Positions 19,958 through 29,479 are shown, numbered from the stretch's first letter. The stretch is DNA of 64,000 nucleotides from an uncultured Pseudomonadota bacterium (GCA_913055645.1 CAJXLC010000008.1:1-64000); one strand, 5' to 3'. Translations and numbers: made by a program. The notes: generated from the sequence alone by a model not told the origin.

Positions 19958-21313
19958 ATGTTTTTTATGCCTAATATATTAATAAATCGTTATATTATTA
20001 TGATAATATTGTTGTGTACACCTGTGCTGTCAGATGCTGCTGATATGCTTAGTTTAAAACAAATTATTTCGCATACTGTCAGTCATAACAGGCAGCTTAT
20101 GGCATCGCAAGAAGGTGTAAGTCAAGCGAATGAACGCATAAATGATATAAAAGGTAAGCGTTTGCCTCATGTTGATGTATCGACGGCTTGGATTTATAGT
20201 AATTCACCCTTACATGCATTTGGTAGTAAACTTCAACAGCAATCACTTACAGCAGCAGACTTTGCAGTAAATACTTTAAATAACCCAAGTTATCAGCAAA
20301 ATTATCAATCTCGTTTGGGGTTAAGTTTGCCCCTCTTCGCAGGTGGAACATTGCAAGCAGCTACAAATCAGGCAGAGAAAAGTGCACAGGCTGCCGCATT
20401 GGATTTTGAGTTTCAAAAACAACAGAAAATATATCAAGTGATTGTGACCTATATGCAGAGTTTACAATTTTCTCAAGAACTTGAAAATGATAAGCAGGCG
20501 GTGAAAGCCGCAGAAAAGAGATGGTTGGATGCACAGGCTTTACAGAGCAAAGGCATGGCGCTCAAGAGTGATGTGATGGATGCGCATGTCTATGTGTTGC
20601 GTCGCCAAGTAGCTGTGGATGAGGCTAGCAATGCTTATCAGGCATCTCTTGAACAATTGGCATTATTAATGGGGCTTAAAAAGCCATTAAACGAGCCTGT
20701 GTTGGCGCAACCAGAGATAGACATAGATAACGCTATGCTCAATGGGTTGCAGGTCAAAGCAAGTGAGAAACGTGTGGATCTTCAAGCACTTCAAATGCGT
20801 CATGATGCACTATCTTTACAGCGTGATATTGCATACGGGAATAACTTACCACATGTGAATTTGGTTGCAGCGCAAGAATGGAATAGTGCGACACCTGCAC
20901 TAAAACACGGCAATGCCATGGTAGGCGTGACTGTAAGTATGAACCTTTTTAATGGTGGCTCCGATCAGGCAAAACAACGTCAGGCAGAATCGGCTTATGC
21001 GGCAACACAATGGAAAATTGCTAATCAGCGGCAGTTAATTGCCAATCAAGTTAGGCAGGCTAGGAGAGCTTTAGATGTCGCAAAAAATAAATTAACGCGT
21101 GAAAAGCAAGTGCTTCAACAGACACAGGAATCATTACGTATTTTATCATTGCGTTATAAGCAGGGCTTAGAAACAACATCGCATGTGCTTGATGCACAGG
21201 TGGCAATGGATCACTCACAAGTCGCGCTATTACGTGCGCAATCAGATTTGATGATTGCAAAAGCAGCATTGTTGCTGGCGGCAGGATTATTGAATGAGGG
21301 AGCAGTATCATGA
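19958..21313 (+). CDS. TolC-family outer membrane efflux protein
   Basis: This 451-residue exported protein has a signal peptide ending near SDAAD, then the two repeated alpha-helical/beta-barrel halves of the OEP family (SLPLFAGGTLQAATNQAEK and SMNLFNGGSDQAKQRQAESAY at equivalent positions). GGAGG and AAAGG precede ATG 19958. It overlaps the membrane-fusion gene by ATGA, so it belongs to the tripartite RND pump encoded next. Confidence 0.92.
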   Translation: MFFMPNILINRYIIMIILLCTPVLSDAADMLSLKQIISHTVSHNRQLMASQEGVSQANERINDIKGKRLPHVDVSTAWIYSNSPLHAFGSKLQQQSLTAADFAVNTLNNPSYQQNYQSRLGLSLPLFAGGTLQAATNQAEKSAQAAALDFEFQKQQKIYQVIVTYMQSLQFSQELENDKQAVKAAEKRWLDAQALQSKGMALKSDVMDAHVYVLRRQVAVDEASNAYQASLEQLALLMGLKKPLNEPVLAQPEIDIDNAMLNGLQVKASEKRVDLQALQMRHDALSLQRDIAYGNNLPHVNLVAAQEWNSATPALKHGNAMVGVTVSMNLFNGGSDQAKQRQAESAYAATQWKIANQRQLIANQVRQARRALDVAKNKLTREKQVLQQTQESLRILSLRYKQGLETTSHVLDAQVAMDHSQVALLRAQSDLMIAKAALLLAAGLLNEGAVS

Positions 21314-22362
21314 TTGTAGGAACAACAAAACGAACGCTTACCATACGTTTATTTTCATTGATGGGGGCTATCGCAATACTTTCTTTAACAGCTTGTAGTG
21401 ATGAGGTATCAAAGACCTCAAACACACCACCTGTAAGTACAGTTGCCAAGAAGCATGTACAGGTTGTGCTGCAAGAGATTCCAACACATTATATTACCAG
21501 TGGCACCGTCACATCAGATCATAGGGTGTCTATTAGCACACGTTTGTCAGGTTATATACGCGATATGGCTGTGCGAGAAGGTGATGTGGTTAAAGCAGGG
21601 CAGGTATTGCTACATATTGATTCTGTTCATGCCAAGCAAGCTTTGCTGCAAGCCAATGCAGATTTAAGCAATGCGAAAGCTGAAATGCTGCGTTACACAA
21701 GTTTGTTAAAAGAAGGTGCAGCGACTTCTCAGCAAGTAGATAAAGTAAAGTTGCGCTATGAGGTGGCACAGTCGCAGGTGAAACAGGCTCAGCATCAGTT
21801 AAGTTATGCGAAAATATCATCACCAGTAAGTGGTGTGGTTGTTGAAAAGCGTATGTCGCAAGGTGATTTGGCTTCGCCTGGCATGCCCATTTTAACATTG
21901 GAAGATCCAAGTAGTTTATTGGTGCAAACCTATGTATCTGAACAATATATTGGGCAAATCCATGATGGCGATCAAGTGCGTGTGAACATCGCATCGTTAA
22001 AGCAATCTTTTCAAGGTGTTGTACGCCAAGTGGTGCAAGCTGCTGGGTCTATAGCGCACCAGTTCTTGGTTAAAATATCACTGCCATCTGCGGCAAATAT
22101 TCATCCAGGCATGTATGCACAAACGAACTTCCAGACAGGTGTACACAAAGCCTTGTTGCTCCCAGAAGATGCTATATTTTCAAAAGCGGGTATGCATGCA
22201 GTGTATGTGCTGGATGATAAGAGTATAGCTCATTATCGCTTAATTCGTATCGGAGAGCGTACGCAAGGCATGGTGCAAATTTTAGCAGGTTTGCATAGTG
22301 GCGATCAGGTTGTATGGGATGCAAAGCCAGCACTTCAAACAGGCATGAAGGTTCAACGATGA
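21310..22362 (+). CDS. RND efflux membrane fusion lipoprotein
   Basis: This 350-residue periplasmic adaptor has an N-terminal lipobox LTAC (Cys near residue 28), a lipoyl-like half motif (VREGDVVKAGQVLLHIDS), an alpha-hairpin of about 70 residues, the second lipoyl half (ISSPVSGVVVEKRMSQGDLASPG) and a beta-barrel domain. It bridges the TolC-like protein and the RND permease. ATGA overlaps on both sides indicate tight coupling. Confidence 0.92.
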   Translation: MIVGTTKRTLTIRLFSLMGAIAILSLTACSDEVSKTSNTPPVSTVAKKHVQVVLQEIPTHYITSGTVTSDHRVSISTRLSGYIRDMAVREGDVVKAGQVLLHIDSVHAKQALLQANADLSNAKAEMLRYTSLLKEGAATSQQVDKVKLRYEVAQSQVKQAQHQLSYAKISSPVSGVVVEKRMSQGDLASPGMPILTLEDPSSLLVQTYVSEQYIGQIHDGDQVRVNIASLKQSFQGVVRQVVQAAGSIAHQFLVKISLPSAANIHPGMYAQTNFQTGVHKALLLPEDAIFSKAGMHAVYVLDDKSIAHYRLIRIGERTQGMVQILAGLHSGDQVVWDAKPALQTGMKVQR

Positions 22363-25300
22363 GTGACTCAACACATGTTGAACCGCCATTAAATATTGCA
22401 GGCAAGCTAGGTAAGTTTGCTATGCAAAGTAACTTAACGCCGATAATAAGTGTGATTATTTTTCTTATTGGCGCGTTGGCTTTGATGGTGACACCGCGTG
22501 AGGAAAACCCGCACATTGATGTACCCGCAGCCAATATTATTGTGCAAATGCAAGGCTCTAGCCCTGAAGAGGTGCGAAACCTTATTGTGCGCCCGCTCGA
22601 AAGAGTGATGCGTGAAATGACGGACATTGACCATACGTATGGCGTTGCCATGGATTCTATGGGTGTTGTAACGGTAGTATTCAAGGTTGGTGCAGAGAAA
22701 GAGAGCAGCCTTGTTAAATTATATGACCGTATTATGCACAATTTGGACAGTTTGCCTTTGGGAGCATCGCAACCATTGATTAAACCTATGGATGTTGATG
22801 ATGTACCTGTATCGGTGATTACATTGTCATCTCAAAACATGGATAGGCTGACGTTAAAACGTTTAGCAGAGCGTGTTCGTGATCAATTGTCGCCACTGCA
22901 AGGTGTATCTGTTGCCGATATTATTGGTGGGCAGGATCATGAAATTCGTATTCAAATAGATCCAGCAAAAATGGCTGCCTATGGCATTGCTTTGGATACC
23001 TTGCATCAAGTCTTACAAGCTTCTAATCATGGTGGTCATGTGGGTGAGCTGATTGGTGATAATCAAGTGAGTAAAATTTGGTTGGATGGCTATTTAAAAA
23101 CGGCACAAGAAGTGGGTCAATTGATGGTGGGTGCATGGCAGGATAAAGCCATTTATTTGCGTGATATTGCCACTATTACTGACGGAGCTTCGGAGCTTAA
23201 TCAATTGCATAGGATTGCTTTTGGACCTGCTTCAAAGCAAGTGGTGACAGGTGAGCCTGAAACGCCAGCAGTATCGATTGCCTTGGCGAAAAAACGTGGC
23301 ACCAATGCGGTGGTTGTGACACAGGGTATTGCTGATAAGTTAAATGAATTAAAAGGTAATTTTATTCCAGATAATGTGCAGGTGAATATTACCCGTGATT
23401 CAGGTAAGCGCGCGGATGCGGCAGTGAATCTGTTGGTTGAACATCTAGCCATTGCTATTTGTACTGTTGTTATTATTTTATTGTTGTTCTTGGGCTGGCG
23501 AGAAGCCTCAATTGTTACCATGAATATTCCGATTATTTTGTGCTTGGTGTTGGCGGTTGGATTTTTAGCTGACCAAACGATTAACCGTATTACACTGTTT
23601 GCACTGATTCTCGCGCTAGGTCTTTTGGTTGATGATGCCATTGTTGTTATTGAGAATATTCACAGGCACTTGCATCGCGGTGCTCATAATCTATCAGCTA
23701 AAGCGGCTTTGATTATTCATGCTACCAATGAAACAGGAAAACCAACCATTATTGCCACCATTGCTGTAATTCTGGCATTTATTCCTATGGCTTTTGTGAC
23801 AGGTATGATGGGACCTTATATGGCACCGATTCCATTTAATACGCCAATTGCCATGGCGGCATCGTTATTGATTGCCTATGCTTTTACACCATGGATTGCA
23901 CAGCGTTTTCTACCATGTAAAATGACTGAACTTACCATGGAAGAAAAAGATGAGCAGCCTAAGGATTGGGTGCATCGCAGCTATATGAAGTTAGCACTTC
24001 CATTGGTTGAAAATAAAGCCAAACGACGTATTTTTTCGGCGGTTGTATTTGCATTGTTTGTTGCGGCTATGCTTGAGCCTGGCTGGCAGTTTATTCGCCC
24101 TGCTGGCATTAATGGACCATTAACCACAGGTGCTGTTGAATTAAAAATGTTACCCAAAGGCAATCAAAACACCTTTAATATTACATTGGATTTAGCCGAG
24201 GGTTCAACGTTGGAAGAAACTGATTTTATGGCACGCCAAATTGGTGATGTATTGCGTCAGCATCCTATGGTAAAGGATTATGAGACCTTTGTTGGGCGTG
24301 GTGGACCTATTGATTTTAATGGAATGTTGCGTGGCGCAGCATTGTTTCGTGAGGCACCACACTTGGCTGAAATTCGGGTGAATTTAATCGACAAGCATGA
24401 ACGTACTGAAAATTCTTCAGATATTGTGCTTGAGCTTCGCAAGATGCTCAAACCTCTTTTGGCAAAACACACAGAAGCTTCCGTAAAACTGGTTGAAGAT
24501 CCACCAGGTCCACCAGTGCGCGCGACATTGTTAGCAGAAATTTATGGGCCTGATTATGAGCAGCAGCGTGCTATTGCAACGCAGGTGCATCATATGTTCT
24601 CCAAGACGTACGATGTGGTTGATGTGGATGATTCGGTGGGAGCCAATCAGTTGCAGTACAATATTCATGTTGATAAAGAAAAAGCTGCCGCTTTAGGCAT
24701 CGCAACATTGCAAGTTGAAACAGCTTTGCGTGACTTTTTACAAGGTTATACGATGGGTGCAGTACATGTTCGAGATGAGCGTCATCAAGTCCATTTACAT
24801 GTGCAACTTCCACGTTATTTGCGTTCACATCTTGAGGATCTAGATCGGATTTATGTAAGCTCGAAACATGGCTCAGTTCCCTTGTCAGTGGTTGCAACGA
24901 TTGAAGCCAGCGAAGCATCAAAACCTATCTTTAGCAAAGATGGGCATGCCGTGAGTTATGTGAGTGCCGAACCAAAACAGGGCTCACAGGTGTATTCATT
25001 ATTGGATATGGATGGGCAGCTTGATGGTAGTGAAATTTTGCCTGGCGTGACATTGAAAACGGGTGGTATGCATTTTGGTGCGACCACGCCTGAAGATACG
25101 TTTGGTTATCATATGCTTTGGGATGGTGAAATGCGTTTGACGTTGGATGTATTTCGTGATTTGGGAGCGGCTTTTATTGTCGGTTTGATTCTTATATATT
25201 TGTTGATGGTTGCATATTATGGGGAGTTTATTTTACCGATGTTGGTCATGGCACCGACTGCATTGACGATGATTGGCATCTTCCCCGGGCACTGGATTAC

Positions 25301-25652
25301 TGGGCAACCATTCACTGCAACTTCCATGATAGGCATGATTGCTTTAGCGGGTATCGTGGTGCGAAACTCAACCTTGCTTATTGATTTCATTTTGGACTAT
25401 CGCAAACAGGGTTATGATGTGAAAGCGGCAGTATTAGAAGCCGGAGCCATACGTGCACGCCCTATTTTATTAACTGCTTTGGCAGTGATTGCGGGCACAT
25501 CGATTATGATTTCGGATCCTGTATTTGGTGGTTTGGGCGTGTCCATGGTGTTTGGCACGATTTCGGCAACCATTCTCACACTGTTTATCACGCCGTTGAT
25601 GTATTACTTATGGCAGAGAAACAAGCCTGTAAAGACAGAAGCTTGCACATGA
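22359..25652 (+). CDS. RND-family efflux permease (HAE1-like)
   Basis: This inner-membrane proton-driven pump of 1097 residues has two large periplasmic loops. The fourth helix carries GLLVDDAIVVIEN, with the paired Asp typical of AcrB-like drug/organic exporters rather than the metal-pump DGAVVIVEN pattern. The start at ATG 22359 overlaps the adaptor stop by ATGA. Being in a locus led by a persulfide-type sensor suggests an efflux substrate connected with sulfane sulfur or electrophile stress; that is inference. Confidence 0.93.
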   Translation: MSDSTHVEPPLNIAGKLGKFAMQSNLTPIISVIIFLIGALALMVTPREENPHIDVPAANIIVQMQGSSPEEVRNLIVRPLERVMREMTDIDHTYGVAMDSMGVVTVVFKVGAEKESSLVKLYDRIMHNLDSLPLGASQPLIKPMDVDDVPVSVITLSSQNMDRLTLKRLAERVRDQLSPLQGVSVADIIGGQDHEIRIQIDPAKMAAYGIALDTLHQVLQASNHGGHVGELIGDNQVSKIWLDGYLKTAQEVGQLMVGAWQDKAIYLRDIATITDGASELNQLHRIAFGPASKQVVTGEPETPAVSIALAKKRGTNAVVVTQGIADKLNELKGNFIPDNVQVNITRDSGKRADAAVNLLVEHLAIAICTVVIILLLFLGWREASIVTMNIPIILCLVLAVGFLADQTINRITLFALILALGLLVDDAIVVIENIHRHLHRGAHNLSAKAALIIHATNETGKPTIIATIAVILAFIPMAFVTGMMGPYMAPIPFNTPIAMAASLLIAYAFTPWIAQRFLPCKMTELTMEEKDEQPKDWVHRSYMKLALPLVENKAKRRIFSAVVFALFVAAMLEPGWQFIRPAGINGPLTTGAVELKMLPKGNQNTFNITLDLAEGSTLEETDFMARQIGDVLRQHPMVKDYETFVGRGGPIDFNGMLRGAALFREAPHLAEIRVNLIDKHERTENSSDIVLELRKMLKPLLAKHTEASVKLVEDPPGPPVRATLLAEIYGPDYEQQRAIATQVHHMFSKTYDVVDVDDSVGANQLQYNIHVDKEKAAALGIATLQVETALRDFLQGYTMGAVHVRDERHQVHLHVQLPRYLRSHLEDLDRIYVSSKHGSVPLSVVATIEASEASKPIFSKDGHAVSYVSAEPKQGSQVYSLLDMDGQLDGSEILPGVTLKTGGMHFGATTPEDTFGYHMLWDGEMRLTLDVFRDLGAAFIVGLILIYLLMVAYYGEFILPMLVMAPTALTMIGIFPGHWITGQPFTATSMIGMIALAGIVVRNSTLLIDFILDYRKQGYDVKAAVLEAGAIRARPILLTALAVIAGTSIMISDPVFGGLGVSMVFGTISATILTLFITPLMYYLWQRNKPVKTEACT

Positions 25653-25680
25653 TTATTTTGAATAAAAAAGGAGTGTTATT

Positions 25681-25890
25681 ATGACAATACAACGGGCTAT
25701 ACGCATTATTGCAGGAACATTTATTATGTTATCGGTGTTTTTATCATCGTTATATAATGGTGTGGAACTATCTGAACCAACATGGCTTTGGTTTACGCTA
25801 TTTGTAGGTGCAAACTTATTTCAATCAGGCATCACACAATGGTGCTTGATGGAAAAAATTCTCTCTAAACTGGGTTTGAAACACGGTTAA
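25681..25890 (+). CDS. DUF2892 small membrane protein
   Basis: A 69-residue protein with two membrane helices and the pattern RAIRIIAGTFIMLSV...WLWFTLFVGANLFQSG..QWCLMEKIL. This matches DUF2892, the domain fused to rhodanese in YgaP. AAAAAAGGAG precedes the ATG. It is followed by a membrane-anchored rhodanese, so the pair may act as a split YgaP. Confidence 0.85.
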   Translation: MTIQRAIRIIAGTFIMLSVFLSSLYNGVELSEPTWLWFTLFVGANLFQSGITQWCLMEKILSKLGLKHG

Positions 25891-25919
25891 AGAGTACCAG
25901 TAGGTGAGTACAGAAGCAG

Positions 25920-25937
25920 CCTCCCTCCCCCCCTCCT
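25920..25937 (-). other. Polypyrimidine tract / possible G-quadruplex on minus strand
   Basis: The plus strand is purely C/T over 18 bases with a run of seven C. The minus strand therefore carries four G-runs separated by single A residues. It lies in the 93-nt gap between the DUF2892 gene and the first rhodanese. A replication-slippage site or structured RNA/DNA element is possible. Confidence 0.4.
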
Positions 25938-25983
25938 GCGCTGTTTCTGTATTCACTTTTTAATTTTTTAGGAAGGAATCGTT

Positions 25984-26391
25984 ATGGAATGGGTACAACA
26001 ACATATAGGCAATATTCTGATTGCAATGGTTATTGCGTGGTTGCTTTGGAAACGTCTTATAGCGCCAAAGTTATCAGGTGTAAAAAGTATATCGGCAGCT
26101 GATTACCATGACTTTCGCAATGAGGAACATACATTACTGGATGTGCGTTCAGCTGCTGAATGGGAGTCTGGGCATCCAACAGAAGCACTACATATTGAAT
26201 TAGGCACACTTAGTCAGCGTATGCATGAGTTAAGCAAAGATAAACCTTTGGTAGTGATTTGTGCTTCAGGTAATCGTTCTGCGATGGCTGCAACCAAGCT
26301 CGCCAATGCAGGTTTTGCGCCTGTATATAACTTTTCAGGTGGCATGGGTTCATGGAAAGGTGCAGGTCTACCTATAAAACAAGGACGTTAA
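25984..26391 (+). CDS. Membrane-anchored rhodanese
   Basis: This 135-residue protein has an N-terminal membrane helix (residues about 8-24) and one rhodanese domain with active-site loop CASGNRS and C-terminal YNFSGGMGSWKGAGLP. Rhodaneses move sulfane sulfur between thiols. The position after DUF2892 suggests a separately encoded YgaP-type pair. GGAAGG precedes the ATG. Confidence 0.92.
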   Translation: MEWVQQHIGNILIAMVIAWLLWKRLIAPKLSGVKSISAADYHDFRNEEHTLLDVRSAAEWESGHPTEALHIELGTLSQRMHELSKDKPLVVICASGNRSAMAATKLANAGFAPVYNFSGGMGSWKGAGLPIKQGR

Positions 26392-26414
26392 ATCTTAGCA
26401 GTGAAGGAGAAGTG

Positions 26415-26834
26415 ATGAATATTATAAAACGATTTGGCATGGTGGTATTATTATTGTTGTTGCCTATGACCGCAACAGCCTGTGGTGCGGGTGAGCAAAC
26501 AGCAGATGGTTATGAAAATGCTTCGATTGAACATGCTTATGAGCATTGGCAGCAAGGGGAATACTCGCCAATTCCATTTATCATGTTGGATGTGCGTACA
26601 CCTGATGAATATAAGCAGGGTCATATTGCAGGTGCGAAGTTGATACCCATACAAGTATTGAAAGAGCATTTGGCAGAAGTGCCTAAGGATAAGCAAGTTT
26701 ATGTGTATTGCCATTCAGGAGCTCGTTCAGCCAAAGCATCTAAAATGCTAGCCAACAATGGTTTTACAAATATTGAGAATGTTATGGGTGGCATTGAAGC
26801 TTGGAAAGCTGCGTCTCACCCGGTTGTAAAATAA
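26415..26834 (+). CDS. Exported single-domain rhodanese
   Basis: The 139-residue product begins with a signal peptide (IIKRFGMVVLLLLLPMTATAC). The Cys after ATA could be lipidated, though the lipobox is imperfect. The rhodanese domain has active-site loop CHSGARS. The start ATG 26415 follows GAAGGAGA; the frame extends further upstream into the previous gene. It would handle sulfane sulfur on the periplasmic side. Confidence 0.9.
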   Translation: MNIIKRFGMVVLLLLLPMTATACGAGEQTADGYENASIEHAYEHWQQGEYSPIPFIMLDVRTPDEYKQGHIAGAKLIPIQVLKEHLAEVPKDKQVYVYCHSGARSAKASKMLANNGFTNIENVMGGIEAWKAASHPVVK

Positions 26835-26840
26835 TCAGCG

Positions 26841-27524
26841 ATGCCTATGGTATTTAGACAGCTGTTTGATAAGGATACTTGTACATATACTTATCTATTA
26901 GCGAATGAAAGAAAAGAAGCCGTGCTCATAGATACTGTATTGGAATGCATGGAGGAGTATACATTATTACTTTCTCAACTTGGGCTTACATTACGATATG
27001 CATTGGATACACATGTGCATGCCGATCATATCACGGCTGCAGGGGTATTGCGTCAACATACCGGTTGTGAAACCGGGATTTCTATTCATGCTGGTGTTGA
27101 TTGTGCGGATGTTGCGCTCACGGATGGTATGGCGCTCACTGTTGGCTCGTTTGATATTCATGTATTAGAAACACCTGGTCATACCCCCACATGTTTAAGT
27201 TTTCTTTGTGGAGACATGGTCTTTACGGGTGATGCATTACTGATTGATGGATGTGGGCGAACCGACTTTCAAGGCGGTGATGCTGGGCAATTGTATGATT
27301 CGATTACACAGAAGTTGTTTGTATTGCCTGAACAAACTGTAGTTTATCCTGGACATGATTATCATGGCAAGACCAGTAGCACGATAGGCGAGCAGAAAGC
27401 TTGTAATCCACGGCTGAAACATACCAAGCATGATTTTATTGAATTTATGAATCAGTTAGATCTACCAAACCCCAAGCGTATTGAAGAAGCTGTGCCTGCA
27501 AACCAAGCGTGTGGACAAGTTTAA
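26841..27524 (+). CDS. Persulfide dioxygenase (ETHE1-like MBL fold)
   Basis: This 227-residue metallo-beta-lactamase-fold protein has the single-iron site motif THVHADH, ETPGHT, and the ETHE1/PDO signature GCGRTDFQGGD, plus YPGHDYHG. Such enzymes oxidise glutathione persulfide to sulfite and glutathione. It is flanked by rhodaneses and a TauE exporter, a classic sulfide-detoxification context. The start has a weak ribosome-binding site. Confidence 0.92.
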   Translation: MPMVFRQLFDKDTCTYTYLLANERKEAVLIDTVLECMEEYTLLLSQLGLTLRYALDTHVHADHITAAGVLRQHTGCETGISIHAGVDCADVALTDGMALTVGSFDIHVLETPGHTPTCLSFLCGDMVFTGDALLIDGCGRTDFQGGDAGQLYDSITQKLFVLPEQTVVYPGHDYHGKTSSTIGEQKACNPRLKHTKHDFIEFMNQLDLPNPKRIEEAVPANQACGQV

Positions 27525-27544
27525 CTTGTGATACAGGTGAAAAC

Positions 27545-28294
27545 ATGAGCCTTTGGATATGGTTTCTTGCCCCAATTATTGGTCTGACATTGGCGATGTT
27601 TGGCGCTGGTGGTGGCATGGCTACCGTGCCTATCTTGCACTATGGCTTGGGCTTATCGATGAAGGCTGCGATTGCAGCAAGTTTATGGGTTGTTGTTGTG
27701 GTGAGTTTTGTTTCTCTATGGCAGCAAGGTGTTTGGAAGCAGCTTCATATACGTTTGTTATCTTGGTTTGCTGTCGGCGGTGTGATGGGTAGTTGGTTGG
27801 GGGCACGCATCGGGCTAAGCATATCGGACATGCTTCAAAGTATGATATTCGGTTTGCTAACATGTTTTGTTGCATGGTGGATGACCAAGCCTAAACCACA
27901 GCAAAATAAGCGTGAGAAAACAAAGTGCCAATGTGCTCGAACATTATTGGTTGGTGTTGCATTGGGAATGGTTACAGGTGTACTTGGTGTGGGCGGTGGT
28001 TTTTTGATGGTGCCGGCTTTGTTGTGGCTTGGTATTGTTGAATATCGTTTGGCGGTGGCGCATTCATTATTGTTGATCATCGTTAATGCGACAGTTGCGG
28101 GTCTTGGTTATTGGGGGCACGTGGAATTCTCGTGGCAACCATTGCTTCTGGTGATGATGTTGGCGATTGCAGGAACATTTATAGGCAACAAACTGTGTAA
28201 GGTGTTGCCTATAAAACAGATGCAGAAACTATTTAGTTTGCTGCTGTTATCTATCGGTGTTTTTATGCTTATGAATGCCGTACGTATGATTTAA
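27545..28294 (+). CDS. TauE/SafE family sulfite/organosulfonate exporter
   Basis: The protein is 249 residues long with about eight membrane helices, and the repeated motifs GAGGGMATVPIL and GVGGGFLMVPALL mark the two TauE halves. It lies directly after the sulfite-producing dioxygenase, so sulfite export is the likely role. AGGTGA precedes ATG 27545. Confidence 0.9.
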   Translation: MSLWIWFLAPIIGLTLAMFGAGGGMATVPILHYGLGLSMKAAIAASLWVVVVVSFVSLWQQGVWKQLHIRLLSWFAVGGVMGSWLGARIGLSISDMLQSMIFGLLTCFVAWWMTKPKPQQNKREKTKCQCARTLLVGVALGMVTGVLGVGGGFLMVPALLWLGIVEYRLAVAHSLLLIIVNATVAGLGYWGHVEFSWQPLLLVMMLAIAGTFIGNKLCKVLPIKQMQKLFSLLLLSIGVFMLMNAVRMI

Positions 28295-28318
28295 TTGAGT
28301 ATATAGAGGGCGAATGAA

Positions 28319-28651
28319 ATGAAAGTGATTGATGTGAACAGACTTTATTCAACATGGTTGGCGGCCAAAGAGCGCGGTGATTCTTGCTGTATTATTGATG
28401 TGCGTGAAGTGAATGAATATATGCAAGGGCATGTGCCTGGAGCGCGGTTGATTGTATTAAATACAGTGCCATCTCGCAGTGACGAGTTTCCCAAACAAGG
28501 CGATGTGTATGTCATTTGTCGTTCGGGTATGCGCTCATCACAGGCTATTGAATTTTTAGAGCAGAACTATGGGCATGAGAACTTGATCAATGTTACAGGT
28601 GGTACGATGGCGTGGATTGAGGAAAATTATCCTATTGAGCAAGCATTATGA
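28319..28651 (+). CDS. Cytoplasmic rhodanese
   Basis: This 110-residue single rhodanese domain has no signal or membrane segment. The active-site loop is CRSGMRS, and IIDVREVNEYMQGHVPGA is typical. Its stop overlaps the Crp/Fnr gene by ATGA, suggesting the two products are made together. Confidence 0.92.
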   Translation: MKVIDVNRLYSTWLAAKERGDSCCIIDVREVNEYMQGHVPGARLIVLNTVPSRSDEFPKQGDVYVICRSGMRSSQAIEFLEQNYGHENLINVTGGTMAWIEENYPIEQAL

Positions 28652-29304
28652 GTTGGTTAGGTAAGTTTCCAGCGTTGAAGGATGTTGAGGATAAACAATT
28701 GTATGCGGAGCTTGCTGGGCAGAAAGTATTGCATGCACCTAAAGGTCATCAGTTGTTTCGAGAAGGTGATGCATGTAAAGGTTATGTATTGGTCATTTCA
28801 GGTTCAGTGCGGGTTTATAAAATAGATGAAGAAGGACGTGAGATTTTATTATACCGCGTGGGCGAAGGTCAAAGTTGCATGCTTACCACAACATGTTTGC
28901 TTGGTTTGCAGCATTACCCTGCTGAAGGGGTTGCGGAAAGTGATGTGGACCTAATCGTGTTGTCACCGAAGCTATTTGAGCGTCTTTTGGTGGGCTCAAA
29001 TAGTTTCAGGCGTTACGCAATGGCATATATTGGGGAACGTATTTGTGATATGATGATGTTGATTGAGGATGTGGCATTTGGTCGTATGGATCAACGTGTA
29101 GCTCGTATATTGTTGAGTCGTGCTGAAAAAGAAGGTGATGTATTGACTTGCACCCACCAAGAATTGGCTTTTGAGTTAGGTACAGCGAGAGAAGTGGTAA
29201 GCCGTATGTTAAAGAGCTTCGAACGTCGTGCTTGGGTTGAATTGAACCGTGGAACCATTGTGTTGTTAGAGCGCTCTTTATTAGGACAAATGAGTCATGA
29301 ATAG
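28648..29304 (+). CDS. Crp/Fnr-family transcriptional regulator
   Basis: The 218 residues comprise an N-terminal cyclic-nucleotide-binding-like beta barrel and a C-terminal winged helix (ELAFELGTAREVVSRMLKSFERR). It lacks the N-terminal four-cysteine FeS pattern of FNR. Two cysteines in QSCMLTTTCLLG lie in the sensor domain and could be redox- or sulfur-responsive. It is coupled to a rhodanese and lies upstream of a Crp-like palindrome (29480-29494), DUF2892 and sqr. The stop codon lies at the edge of a repeat. Confidence 0.9.
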   Translation: MSWLGKFPALKDVEDKQLYAELAGQKVLHAPKGHQLFREGDACKGYVLVISGSVRVYKIDEEGREILLYRVGEGQSCMLTTTCLLGLQHYPAEGVAESDVDLIVLSPKLFERLLVGSNSFRRYAMAYIGERICDMMMLIEDVAFGRMDQRVARILLSRAEKEGDVLTCTHQELAFELGTAREVVSRMLKSFERRAWVELNRGTIVLLERSLLGQMSHE

Positions 29305-29478
29305 CGATTCAAATCGCGTTACAAATACTCAAAAGGGCGTTGCAAATACCCAATGATTGAGTAACAAAATGATAGCAACCGCTATTTTGTTACTCAAGAG
29401 CGACACATGCCGCGTTCCGAAAACCCAACGCATGAATAACAAGAAGGATAAAATTCATCATTTTGTTATTCAAGAGTA
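29298..29478. repeat. Two tandem hairpin repeats of the B unit type
   Basis: The first unit contains TTGAGTAACAAAAT (29358 on) mirrored by TTTTGTTACTCAA (29383-29395). The second contains TGAATAACAA mirrored by TTGTTATTCA (29465-29474). Both share GCGAC..C.....CGCGTT with the composite element at 138-353 and with 46788-46876. The left edge includes the Crp/Fnr stop codon. No flanking target duplication was found. Confidence 0.65.
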
Positions 29479-29479
29479 G

